In this document: positions 32,955-44,600 of the stretch, piece after piece
Position numbering within the stretch: position 1 is the first letter of the stretch
Layout of the letters: every line of letters begins with the position of its first letter
Origin: Crocodylus rhombifer
Lineage: Eukaryota > Chordata > Crocodylia > Crocodylidae
Reading direction: 5' to 3'
Assembly: GCA_038503035.1 (NCBI GenBank)
Contig: JAVSML010023992.1
Location: 391,473-455,472 of the forward strand
Length of the DNA stretch: 64,000 nt
Program-made: the position numbers and the translations under genes
The notes under the pieces: model-generated
The model's input: only the letters and a program-made list of their open reading frames with translations
What the model was told of the DNA's origin: nothing
Database searches by the model: none

Positions 32955-33659
32955 ATAAAGGTGAGAATCCACACTGTGAGGCCTACTATGATACTGTTGC
33001 TATAAGATACTGAAGATTTCCAGACACCATCTTCCTATACATCATCAGAACCTATCTGACACACAAATGACCTTTGACAGAATCAGTGGTTCGAAGGTTT
33101 GAGTGCTGGTGGTGATCTCATTCTTAGCAGCATTGCAATGTTTAGTTCAGCAAAGCTGTTCTGAGACACAGGTACCTTGGTGAGTCGTGACTTATTTCCA
33201 CTGGAAGTTGTCAAGTGTTTTTCACTGTCAAGAGGTTTCTGCCCTTGTCACCAAAAAGAGGGTTGTGGGGTTTTTTTTCAGGATTCTGTTGTGCTAATAA
33301 CTACACAATCAAATTTAAAGACGCAAACATAGTCCCAGCGGGCTAAGAGTAATATAGTAATATATTTTTTACTATATCAAAAATCACAGTTTTTCTTATT
33401 TCAGTTAACACTTTAATCAATAAGTAGTCTTATGACTTCAAGAGGACTACTCATGGAGTCATGATAGAATAATTCTAATCAATCTGGGGCAGAATTTGTG
33501 TAGTATTTCTCTGATCTCTCCATTTCTGTTACCACTCATCTGGAATGCGCATGTGAAGTCACAGGAAGAAATAATGAGGTAGTTTGGACTGCATTAGATA
33601 CCACTCTACACCACTCCTTTTATCTAGAAAGTATGCCAGAGATGGTGTCTATCTCTGTG
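32955..33659. other. Unassigned, no feature seen
   Basis: AT-rich DNA without recognised content. Confidence 0.5.
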
Positions 33660-34110
33660 ACTTAGGTCTTCCATGGGTGCAGACAGAAGCAAAGCTCCCA
33701 GCTGTAACTCAGAACAATTTTTGCAAAGCGTTCTGAGTTACAGTGTTATCCCAAACCAAACAGAAGTTCACTGTTGGTTCCAGCATGGAGGGGAATCTAG
33801 CTGCTGGCTGGGAGCCTGTAGCCAAGTACCCATAGCAATGGCCATGGCTCTGTGTCAGTCCTCACTATTTTCAGAATGGGAGGGTAGGAAACACACCCGA
33901 AGGAGTTCACTCTTGTGGCTCCCCTGCTGCTGATGAAGGGTAGGGTGGGTGATTTGGAGAACTTTCCTCCCCACGTCCACCTCGGGGGGGCTCAAATATA
34001 CCCACCCCACTCTCCTGGAGGGACTGAAAAAACCCCAAACTAAACTCCCTCTGCTTCCTTTCCCCCATTCTGAAAACAGTGATAGCCTGGGAGCACTGCA
34101 GACACAAGTT
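33660..34110. repeat. Dispersed repeat, copy 2, with two inverted repeats
   Basis: A perfect 14-bp hairpin CTGTAACTCAGAAC lies at 33702-33715 and 33730-33743. A second inverted pair, CTATTTTCAGAATGGGAGG (about 33865) against CCCCCATTCTGAAAACAG (about 34062-34079), encloses the part homologous to 20060-20335. It is probably a non-autonomous transposon. Class not recognised. Confidence 0.5.
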
Positions 34111-35851
34111 ACAAAAGACACTACATTTTGAAATGTCTTTATCTGATACCTCCTGCAATAAGGGGTCAGATTTTCACTCAGTCAGACATTTTTGAAGTTG
34201 TCTGCCTCTGTGCACTTCTGTTTGGTCACAGCTATAAACTGCTTTCTGAGGCCAGATCAGGCAAAAATTGTCACACCTCTGCAACCTATGTGAATAATTT
34301 AGGACAACTTGGGATTTGTTTGCTCCTGATGAAGGAGCTGACTCTGGTGGCAACTCACACACTTAGGGCAATTGTGGTGGTTTCTCTCTGAAATAGATTT
34401 TAAGAGTATTACTTAGACTGAATTGACCTCCTAATTAAATCAGTTTATTCCACCTTGCTCTTTAATGTGACCCAGAAACTAAAACTAGCATCAAATAATA
34501 TTGCCTACTAGCTTAACACTGTACTCATTTTATGCCATTGTTACAGTGACTGCACTGTCTTTTGATTTGCTTCTTGGCACACCTGTTTCTTGTTGCTTCT
34601 TGCACACCTGTTTACTGTCATGAATGCTGAGATCAGTTCATCTGTTCAAGGTGGGACTGGTTCAGGGGGTTGGGAATTTTGGGGGAGGCAGAAACTGCCT
34701 TCATGTCTTGTACACAGCAAACTTCAATGTCAGTACAGAACAACAGCCAATAACAGAGAACCTGAAATCATGCACCTCCCTCCTGATTTCAAATACATTG
34801 TTCTTTTCATTTCCTTTATTCAGGAACCAGTCAGGCTGAGCCAACCATTTCATACACAATTTGAATTATAAAAATAAGGTACCATTGAGATAAAGCAATT
34901 CAATTTTATGCTGCTTATCATTTAACTAGAGCATGGCCGGTAGAAAACAATCATAGATTTTTTTCTAAGAAGGCCAAATTGTAATGCTGTTAAAGTGAAT
35001 GGGAGTTTTACCATAGTCTTTGGCATGAACAAGACTGGATATCTACCCCTTCCTTAAATTTAATGAATAAGTCTTCTGATCCACTGTTTGGATACCTGTG
35101 TTCCCTAGCCCTTCCTGAAAACAAACAAACAGTAAGTTGGAATATATTTTAACACAAGCAAGCTGTACAGTGAGTACCTATAGTAAACTCCAAAGAACAG
35201 GACCAGGTATGATCAGCTTTCTTCACCACTATTAGAAGAAAGAAACAAGTATTTGGAGATAATATGATGGATACAATGTTTTGGCATGCAAGTGAGGGCC
35301 CTGAGGAAGGCTTTTATGAGCTTTTGTACTTATGTGTGTGGCTTTAGGAGAAGACTTGAGAATACTTGACTTGCTTAAGGATCTTTGGAGGGTTTAACTT
35401 CAGGTGGGCTTTTTTATAGAAGGCAAACTAAGAATAGGAAACCAGGCATTTTTTGATTAGCACAGCACAGGAACTTTGAGCCATGATTACACACTGGAAA
35501 TGGCTGTTCATTGTGGGACCCAGATGCCAAGCTAGAAGAGATATACAGTGCTTCCCACAACAGCATCTGGCTTCTTGGCAAGCTCTATTCACTTTTCTAT
35601 TGATGGTTTAGCATTTACGTCTTTGTCTTTCAATCAGCTAAACTGCAATGGCCCTGAGCAAAACTACAGTACCTTTTCCTCCAGAACATTTCATTTAAAA
35701 TACCTTGGGGGGGGGGGTGATCTCAATAATTTGAGGCCCTATGATCAAAGTAAATTTCACAGAGTATCAATGTAAAAAAATTTTAATGATGGCAAAGTGG
35801 GACCATAGATATTAGCTGTAGAATTTCAGACCACCCACAGGTCATAAATGT
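34111..35851. other. Unassigned AT-rich DNA
   Basis: GTTAAAGTGAATGGGAGTTTT near 34990 resembles an old dispersed sauropsid repeat but is too short to call. A G tract of ten lies near 35708-35717. No gene. Confidence 0.5.
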
Positions 35852-35992
35852 GTATTAAAAATTGGGAGACTCTTACATCCTCAGGTAATGTACATGTACA
35901 CAGGCTATCCTTATAATGAGAAGTATTAAAATCTGGGGGACTCTTACATCCCCAGTAATGTACATGTACACAGGCTATCCTTATAATGAGAA
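35852..35992. repeat. Tandem duplication of a 70-71-bp unit
   Basis: 35852-35922 and 35923-35992 are near-identical, with a few substitutions and small indels in the first half. Each contains the palindrome TGTACATGTACA. Confidence 0.92.
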
Positions 35993-38754
35993 CAGGGCTC
36001 AGAATGTTAAATCAATGTGCATATATGTTTTTGCATGTCTGTAGTGGATGTAAGCTAGTGTGATGTCAAAGTAAAGCATACTTTAGCAGCTAGCTTTATT
36101 ATATAACAGTAAAGCAAGTTACAGTAAAGGGAATCACTGTATATTTTCATTCTACACCTTTCACCAAAGGCTTTTACAATGATATTAAATATTAACTCTG
36201 TATAGGTTTAATCCCAAGATGCAGCAGCAGCCTTAAGGTTAATAGTCCTTTTAATTAAAGGATAAGTCAGTTATTGAACACAGAAGCTAATCACAAAAGG
36301 ATTACCACTGAAAATGAACATAGTCTGTGCAATTAGTCTGATAATTAAGACTTAAGTACTGGACAGAGATCAAAGTGCCTGTAATCTGCAATAAAGTTCC
36401 TAGAGTTGTAAGGATTTTCAAAATGTTAGCTTGTGCTTTATTGCACCTTCCATTTATTGTGTACCCATGATAGCAGCAAACACATTTTCCCAATGGATGT
36501 CAGCATGTATAACTGCAACAGCTGTTACTACATAAGCCTGGTGTTTCTCACAATATGATTACTCTGTCAACGACTACTATAAAAGGTGGCATCTGTATTC
36601 ATCAAACAGAGTTATCAATAAATGTAAAGCTATACAACAATTAGAGATCTCCAAGGAAGAACAAATCCAACAGAAAAAAAATGTCAACTACACTATTTAA
36701 TTACTAAGATTGTTAATCAATAAAATGCCTTCATAACTTTTAATTAAATTTTTATTTGAACTGGATGTTTAGAGAATCTGATTCTTTGTTTTCATTTCAT
36801 TTAACAGTTGCACTGCTAAAGTACTGGTGGCATCTGTGAGCAACCATCCTCCAGGGGACACTTCATGTCTGTAATTGCATTTTGTCACCTACAGAGGGTG
36901 TTAAGAATCTTGTTAAAAATAAAGGAAATAGTTAGGAGACATCTCACTGTAGCCATTATTATAGTGCAAATTACCAGGTAGAGCAATCCAGAAGCTGTCA
37001 GGAAAGGTTAGTAAGAAAGAGTGTCAGGAAATCAACCATTCAGCAATTCATCATGGCCTAACACAAGCTCTAAAATGAAACCTTTAAAAAAAGGCATTGT
37101 TTTATGAAGTAAGAAACATTATCTTTTTTTACAGCAGTGAATAAAGATAACAAGGAGAGTGATTCTCTTATGAAAGATATAAAGACATAATGATGAAAAA
37201 TGTCGATTATTTTATCACATGAAGTCGCAGGCAAGTTAAAAATAAGAGGGAATGTGTTGGAATTGAAAAGCACCATTGCTGTGTATTACTTTTATTTTAC
37301 TTGTAATTTTAATTTGTAACATAGAGCCTGAGCCTGATCTGGTAATCCTTGTTCAAGCAAAACTCCCAGGATTTCAAACTCGTTATTAGAGTCCCTACAG
37401 GCTTTCTAAAGCATTAGAATAACAACAACAACAGCAACAAATCTCTGTTTTCCTTATGCTTTTACAAAGAAAATACTGGTTTGTAAATGTAATGTAGTGT
37501 CCCTTTATTCTATTAAGGAAAATTACCAGAGGTTGTTGTTGTTTGCCAGACTAGTAAATAAATATTATCTGCCTCTTCCTTAACCCGAAAGGACTTGGCA
37601 AATCAGTAAATATTATTTGATAGTTTACAGTTGGTGATTCTTCTCCACAGCCCCACTGTGGTTTCCTGGATAACATTCAGAACCAGGGAAAACAGTTAAT
37701 CCATAGCAGGTTAGCCTGCTGTATCTTCTGATTATATTTTGAGTGTTTAACTCCTGTTATTTATCAGGTGGGATACTGCCAATAAGCTGAAAGGACAGAA
37801 AATGTGCCCATTCTCGGCAGTAGAAAAACACTGCCTAGAAATTATGGGAATTTAGAAGGAGAGCTAGGGACATTCAATGGGGAAGGGATGGTTCAACAGT
37901 GGGATACAGGGCATTTCATATTTGGTGACTGGGGGATCAGCCTGAGATTACTAAAGAGTAAAAAGCCCTTACCAGGTAATGGCTGACCAACAGCCTAGGC
38001 AACATGAGTATGTGGTATAACTGTTATGCTAGTGGACACGTTACAAACCTACTATCCAATTTCACATTCTAATTGCCATTATTAGCAGTGAGGCAAAAGA
38101 GCCCTGAAGTATATTGACAGGACTATTCTACTGCTCTTCCCCAGGATGTACCTGTTCTGTGGAAAGAGGACCTCAGTGTGCAGTGTTGCTGACATGACAC
38201 CTTCTATGAAGAATACTGCAGGGGTTTTTTTTGGTAGTCCCATTTTCTGAGCATTCCCTGTCACCCTAGCCAATTAAAAGCATTGGGGGGTGAAACTTGA
38301 TTTTCTATTAAACAATTAAAATGTGTCTTTAGGAAATAAAATGAAATTGGATGGTAGAATTTAGGGTGAGGGGAACAATTCATAAAGGCCTATAAAATGT
38401 TCCTAATTAAATGCGGCATGGTGACAGAGAGAGAAATGAGTGCAATGTAAGTTGTGGAGTATTTGGGAGAACAGAGTGTTCCCCCCAAGAGTGCAAGCTG
38501 AAAAAATTTCACAGAGGATCTATTAAAAATTAAGGAGACAATCCATTAGAATGAAAGGCTCAAGGGCATTAAGGTAATGAAGGAAAAAATAGGTTTATAG
38601 TGTATATACCCACCTGTAAATGAGTTTACACAAGTATCTTTTTGTCCCATTCTAGACATATATGTAAGTAGCCATGATCTCAATAATCCTGCCAAAGAAC
38701 CAGAATAGCAATACAAGTCAGGACATCATCATTCCTATGATGACCCACCTTAGG
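35993..38754. other. Unassigned, repeat-poor AT-rich DNA
   Basis: 2.7 kb without a recognisable repeat. TAAT/ATTA cores are frequent (for example around 36690-36760, with TTTTAATTAAATTTTTATT), compatible with a regulatory or simply AT-rich region. No open frame of note. Confidence 0.5.
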
Positions 38755-39990
38755 TAAGGTGGCCATTCATCCAGTTTTATAGAGGACAGTCCAGTTTGCT
38801 GGTCCTCTGTCCTCTATTGATATGAAATAGAGCACCTTTATGTCCTCTATTTTTCACCACACTGTCGGGGAACACTGTCCCCTGTGGACCTAACAGACGC
38901 CACCTGCCACTTGCCTAGGGTGTCATCAGCTATAATTGGGGTCTCACATGCGTACGTTTTTCCTGCCATGACTTGATATTAATGGAGTTGGTTCAGATGC
39001 CTTCACATGTAGTCCAATTATGAGTTTCCCCAGTGTCTCACAAGGTCCTGAGTTTCTGAGGGCTCCGCCACCCCCACACCCTCTCCCGTTCCACCGGATG
39101 ATGGCTAGTCGGCTGGTCTGGCCACGTATCCTTAGTTCCTCCCAGATAATCAACAAAAGAAAGGTCAGTCAAAGCAAACACGACAACTGAAATGGCTCTC
39201 CTGGTCTGTGTAGCTGCTCCAGCTGTCTGCAGCCACCCTCCAACTCAAACTTGACCTTCGAGGGGTCAAGCACCCCTTTGTTGGCTCTCTGAGAGCCCCT
39301 TTGTAGGGCTTGATGAGATTCCTTTTTAACAGCTTAAGTTCACTATTGGACTGTGCCCCTATTACAGGGACTACGGTACCCCAAAGTCAATAGTGCCCCT
39401 CTTTAGGGTTATTACGGTACCCTTCTCCTACCGGGCTCAGCCAGCTACCCCGGTAAACAAACAGTTCTACTCCCCGCAGGGGCCAGTAAACTGGGTTCCA
39501 AAACCCCGCTGGGGTTTTGCTCTCTGCCAGAGGCTCCTACCAGCACCCAACGTGTTTCAGAGTTCCCTGCAGTGTGCGCCGGCATGCTCCACCTCCTCCT
39601 CCTCCCCTTTCTGGTTCTGCGTTGTTCCCGCTTTCCAGTCCCAGACTCTTCTTTATACTGGCGGGGGGAAATATTGGCCCCTCCCTTTCCTGGGTAACGG
39701 GAATTTCTGCCGGGCTCCTTGGGGCTGCGGACCTGGGGCCGCTGACCCTCTGCTTAGCCCGGGAGCCTTGAAGCCTGCTGGCTCCTTCTCTCTCTCTTAC
39801 ACACAACGCCGCTGTGGCTGCCTGCGGGAGCTCCCTGCACAGCCCGCCCCCAGCGCTGACACCGCCACCGGCAGAAGTTCACCATGCGCCCCAGCCTCAG
39901 AAGGCATGTGACATTCATGGTGGTAGGGACAGTTGCACTAAATGCACCTGTCCTCTATTCTTGAGGTATCTCGATGACCGCCCTATCCAC
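38755..39990. mobile_element. Composite: old repeat holding a GC-rich LTR-like insertion
   Basis: The outer parts (GTGGCCATTCATCCAGTT near 38761, and TGTCCTCTATTCTTGAGG with GATGACCGCCCTATCC near 39950-39990) look like two ends of an older DNA repeat built on GTCCTCTAT words. Between them, about 38862-39912 begins TGTCGGGGAACACTG and ends in CA, is GC-rich, and on the reverse strand has AGTATAAAGAAG, a TATA-like box near 39650. A solo LTR in reverse orientation fits, but no AATAAA signal or target duplication is clear. A 172-codon frame at 39393 has no similarity. Confidence 0.4.
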
Positions 39991-42900
39991 AGGACATTGT
40001 ACAGTACTCAAATTCACCAGTTTGCAAGATGATAAGAAAGAAAAGACCTCCTAGATCAGGAACTACAACGAACCAAGAAAAGTTTCTAGCTGCATTGACT
40101 GGATTCAGGAGGAGAAAAGGGAGAAACAGACATTTAGTGAAATAATTTATTAAGAATTTCCAGAGAGTTCAAAAGCTGTCTGCTTACCTTTGTAATTTTG
40201 CTGTCATACCTGCTATGGTACATTGGGGGCCTGATGTAAGGGCCTTCCAGGTATATTTTTCTTAAAAGAAGACTTGCCAAATCATTTCTATAGGCAACTG
40301 AAGTATTCCTGTTTTTCAGTTCCTAAATAAATATCAAGAAATAACAACAGTTTTAAAGCCTGAACAGCCATCCTTCATTTGTTAAGCATTCAGAAATACA
40401 TACCAGACTCACTGGTTGTTTTGCTTCCATTTGATGTTGTATGAAAAATTACCAGTCACTTGACTATTTCTGAGTCATTTCTCAGAAGCAAATTATAGAG
40501 ACTAAGTAGCTTCCAAGATTCTTTTTTTTTAACAAGAGAAATAATTTATTGTTTTTTTATGATTAGCAATAGAAAATTAATCAAATCCCTAAAGCAGAAA
40601 TATACTGTCACCAATGAAATCCCACAAGTACAAATATTTTCAAATTATCCACAGTTCTTCCTATATACAGTCTTAACTGAATTCAAAGAATGTTTAACAT
40701 TTGTGTAAATTAGCTTGTTTTCCCTACAAAAAGGACAGCTGGATACTTTAGAAATAACTGTGCATTAAGAGACCATATTCTGAATTCTGTTGCCACAGGT
40801 ATATCCATAAAGCAGTTATATGGACTTCAGTCAGTGACCTTACACTGACTTCAATAGAGCAGGATCAATCTCTTGGTTAACAATCAGCGTACTGGTATTA
40901 TGGCCAAATTCTGTTGCTTTTAAAGTCAGTGGTAAAATTTCTAATGACTCCAATAATGGAACCCACACTGGTGTTTAGTCCATAGTAACTATTCAGTAAT
41001 TTCATCTGTAGGTTTTTTTGCTAAGAGAAGACCAAGGCAAATTAAGTATGTGCTCTCCAGTGGCTTGGTAACTTGCCAGAATCCACGCTGTTCTTAAATC
41101 ACTTCCTTAATATCTAGATCAAGAAGCTGGATTTTTGGCAGCAAAGCAGATGATTCCTTCATTTTCCAGATGAGTAATTCTGCAAAAATCATTGGGAGCA
41201 ATGAATATCATCAGAAATTTTAAAATCATGGGGAAGAACAAATAGTGGTCCTAAACTGAGGACACTGTCTACAGGTAGATGCAGCAAAGTCTAAGGGCAA
41301 TAAACAGAAATATGCAAAGGATGGCAGAGAATACAAAATGAAGAGTCGAAGATCAACTTTATTTACCTTCTACCTTCCACTGAAGTCAGTGAGAGTTCTC
41401 CATGTGCTGTATCATCCTTTTTAGAGGAGTGATGTACAAGTGATGTACACAAATGTCAGAATTACCACTTACTGAGGTTTTAAAAAGAAGCCAATTTTTC
41501 TAAACTTTCAATGGCTTGAGGAGCAACCTTGCTGTTCTTCCATTCCAAGATTAGTGTTCATTTGCCAAGTGGAATAGCATATTCCACAAAACTACAGAAA
41601 CAGTGCATTCCCTTTAACAAGTGTAAAAACATCCTTATAAAAGAATAATAGCATAAATCACTTTTTATTACCTGGATTTCAGAGGTATGTGAAAATCTAG
41701 CCAACACTTTCAACATAGAATTTTAAAAACTTCCAAAATAAATATACATATATTTTCACTCACAGGAGAACAGATTAACAAAAAGCTACTTCTGTGACAT
41801 GCTGGATGAGAATCTATCTTTTTGCAATGCTAAAAATTCTCAATCCATCAATTAAATACAGATTCAGGACACCTTCTCATATTTCCTTGTCAAATAAATT
41901 ATGTCTTACATCAAAGACCACACAGATTCCTACTTAACAAAACAGGGAATGTCTGAATGCATCATAAATGTGAAATATGAAAGAGGACAAAATGAGACAG
42001 CCAATAAAATGGAAGATTTGTTAGTCATCTAAAATCTACCTTAGAAATAACGTTACTGGCAATCAGAAATTGTGATTAAAGAAATATTCTTTAATATGTC
42101 ACTAATTTTTCTGTAGATTGAGATTCAATTATAATGCAAAAGAGCAAAAATTTATAGAGAATAGAAATCTTATGTGGAGTAGCAAATAGATACAGGATAT
42201 TTAAATACATACACTTCTCTATTTTTGGCAGAAAACAAATACCTCATTTGCAAGAATACGGTTAAAAATAACAAAATAAAGCTAAAGGACACCTTGCAAG
42301 TACTCCTAATCATGGAACACTGGATTATTTTAAATTTTTTAAACCTAAAATAATTAGTTGAACCATATTCACTACTGCACTATATCAGTTTTACACTAGT
42401 GATTCATCAGTGTTACACTACTTATTCTGACACCACTGGTTCATTGAAATCAGTGGTGTCTGACAGAAAATTTGTGAAACTTACTCAAGCTGTAACTTCC
42501 AATATTCCTCTCTGTGGCTGGTAAAATATTCTCAGAAAGCTTTCTTCAAACGAGTTTTACACAGCAGCCTGAGTTTCCGGCTAGGACTTCATTGGGAGAT
42601 TTGAATGTTCAGCCAGCACAGGACCAAACTTCTAGGATTAAAAAGTCACATCTTTCAGATTTCATCTGATACTGACTGATAAAGCAGAAGCAAGAGGTTA
42701 TTCTTTGTCTTTTAAAAATATTGACTGACTATTTTCAACATTTTCTTCAGAACTCATAGAGATAGGAAATTCCACCAGATGGGAAACAACATGTCTCAAG
42801 CATCAGGGAACTCTGTGGAGTAAAAATACCCATCTCACTAAACGGGGCTCAGTGTGTTGTAGCAGCTTTTTCAGTGAAAAGACCGCTAGGATCATAAGGG

Positions 42901-43314
42901 ATTCAGACATATTTGAGGAACCAGTTTCACTACTCTTCCTAGATGATTATTTTTTGTTTTGTGTTTTTATTTGTGTGAATAAATTATAACTAAAAATGTA
43001 TGCCTTTTGAGTAGGCACGTTTATGCCAGGCATGCCCCTTGTGGATTGTCCCAAAACATATCATGCTATTTACAGTGTTGTTGTTTTCTGAGGCAAGGGA
43101 AAACTATACTTAATACAAGAGGGTCAAGGATTCATTTAGACAAATACATGAACTTGCTCGCATTGCTGCATGCACAGTAGCCACGCTGATGTGGATAGAT
43201 AGGCACCTTCATGCTTCTTTGGTAATTTATTCTTGGCAATACATTTGAACAAGGAGTTAACTATTAGTCCTGCTACACTTTATATGGACGTTAAGGCCAG
43301 AAGACCATTAGTCT
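39991..43314. other. Unassigned, repeat-poor AT-rich DNA
   Basis: 3.3 kb with no element recognised and no frame above 60 codons. A perfect 10-bp hairpin (GACACCACTG and CAGTGGTGTC) lies at 42429-42460. It is one of the emptiest parts of the window and a candidate for conserved non-coding sequence, but that cannot be judged from one genome. Confidence 0.55.
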
Positions 43315-43675
43315 GTAGAAAAGAAAAGTGAGAGGGGATTTAATAACAGTCTTCAAATACCTTCCAATGTGATTATGAAGAGGATGGAGATGGGCTTTTC
43401 TCTGTGGCCATAGGGGATAGGACCAGGAGCAATGGACTCAAGCAGCAGCAGAGGAAATTTAGGTTGGAGATAAGGAAGGACTTTCTGACTGTGAGAGTGG
43501 TCAAGCTCTGGAACAGCCTTCCTAAAGAAGTTGTGGGATCTCCATCCCTGGCAATTTTTGAGGGCAGGTTGGACAAACACTTGACTGGGATGGCTTGGGG
43601 ACGATCCAGTCATGGGCAGGAGTACATGACCTTGTGAGGTTCCTTTCATCCCTACTTTCCTGTGATCCTATGAAA
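43315..43675 (+). mobile_element. CR1 LINE 3' fragment (older subfamily)
   Basis: It starts GTGAGAGGGGATTTAATAAC, runs through the CR1 C-terminal coding region and ends near TTCCTTTCATCCCTAC and CTGTGATCCTATGA. It differs from the young copies in the 3' UTR and in lacking the long TTCTATGA tail. Confidence 0.88.
43404..43637 (+). pseudogene. CR1 ORF2 C-terminal remnant
   Basis: The frame reads QQQRKFRLEIRKDFLTVRV, then VKLWNSLPKEVVGSPSLAIF and GRLDKHLTGMAWG, the conserved end of CR1 ORF2. The initial Met is incidental. The open stretch covers only the last part of the protein, and upstream domains are missing through 5' truncation. Confidence 0.82.
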
Positions 43676-44049
43676 CTTTTTTGATCATATGGTCTGACTT
43701 CTTATATAAAAGGGCCAGATACTTTCATATTGTGATCTGTGCATCAAGCTCTTAATGTCTGGGTGAGCTAGAGCATATCTTTAGACAGACATTGACCTAA
43801 AGTTGAAAAGCAAAGGAGAAGCCACCAAGTGGCTAAATAGCCTCTAATGACTAAATAGCCTCAGTATTAAAAATTTACACCTTATTTCCAGTCTAAATGT
43901 CTCTTGCTTCAGCCATCAGAACTTGCTATGTTTGTGTCTGCTAAATAGCCTCCTATTATGACACATCATCACATAGATATTTATTGATCTTATACACTCT
44001 TAACCTTTCTGTGCATAAACTGTATTGGACTTCTTTGTGATCTCCATGT
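43676..44049. other. Unassigned, with GCTAAATAGCCTC repeats
   Basis: The word CTAAATAGCCTC occurs three times between about 43830 and 43950 (a fourth variant is close by), a small local repetition. Nothing else is seen. Confidence 0.5.
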
Positions 44050-44600
44050 AAAGCAGGTTACAGGACACAATTTGTAGCTCTTTTCTGAGCCTTTTCCATT
44101 TTCCCAACATCCTTTTGAAAGTGATACACCGGAATGGGACTCCACATTGTAAAAAACATTACTCTCCTTCTATTCAGTGGGCATGTCTACATGTGCATTA
44201 ATGCACCATAATTACAGTGTATCAAGTTTAGTACTTGTAATAACAGGTACTAAATGTGCTGTAATTAGGGCTACTGTGCAGTAGTGCCAGTGCATGTTTT
44301 TACATGACACTAATGCACAGTAGACTAATTCTACTGCACATTAGTGCATTAGCACAATGCTTTAGCACAGTGATTTGACGTGCAGTAGAATTAGTCTGCT
44401 GTGCTTCTAGCATCTTATGTAGACGTGCCCACAATTCTCCTGTTTATATCGTCAAGAATCACATTGGCACGATTAGGCATTGCATCATACTGGGAGTTCA
44501 TGGGCAGGTGGTTATCCATCAAGACTCTAAACCATTTTAGAGTCACTGCTTTCTAGATCTCTCTCCTTCTCTATCTTTGTAAAATTGGGTGTTATTTATG
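44050..44600 (-). mobile_element. Old CR1 fragment split by a MITE
   Basis: 44060-44170 (CTTTTCTGAGCCTTTTCC, CCAACATCCTTTTGAAAG) and 44433-44600 (ATCATACTGGGAGTTCATG, GGTGGTTATCCATCAAGAC, TTTTAGAGTCACTGC) are colinear reverse-strand CR1 segments. The MITE at 44179-44430 lies between them. Confidence 0.72.
44179..44430. mobile_element. 252-bp MITE with GGGCATGTCTACAT termini
   Basis: The left end GGGCATGTCTACATGTGC and the right end (reverse complement GGGCACGTCTACATAAG) are inverted repeats. The interior is built of GTGCATTAATGCAC-like and GCAGTAGAATTAGTC-like palindromic words. Non-coding. Inserted into an old CR1. The target duplication is not clear. Confidence 0.7.

Noticed and set aside
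39393..39911. 172-codon frame near a GC-rich block as a first exon with a CpG-island promoter
   Set aside because: No recognisable protein, and the block is better explained as an LTR-like or other insertion between halves of an older repeat.
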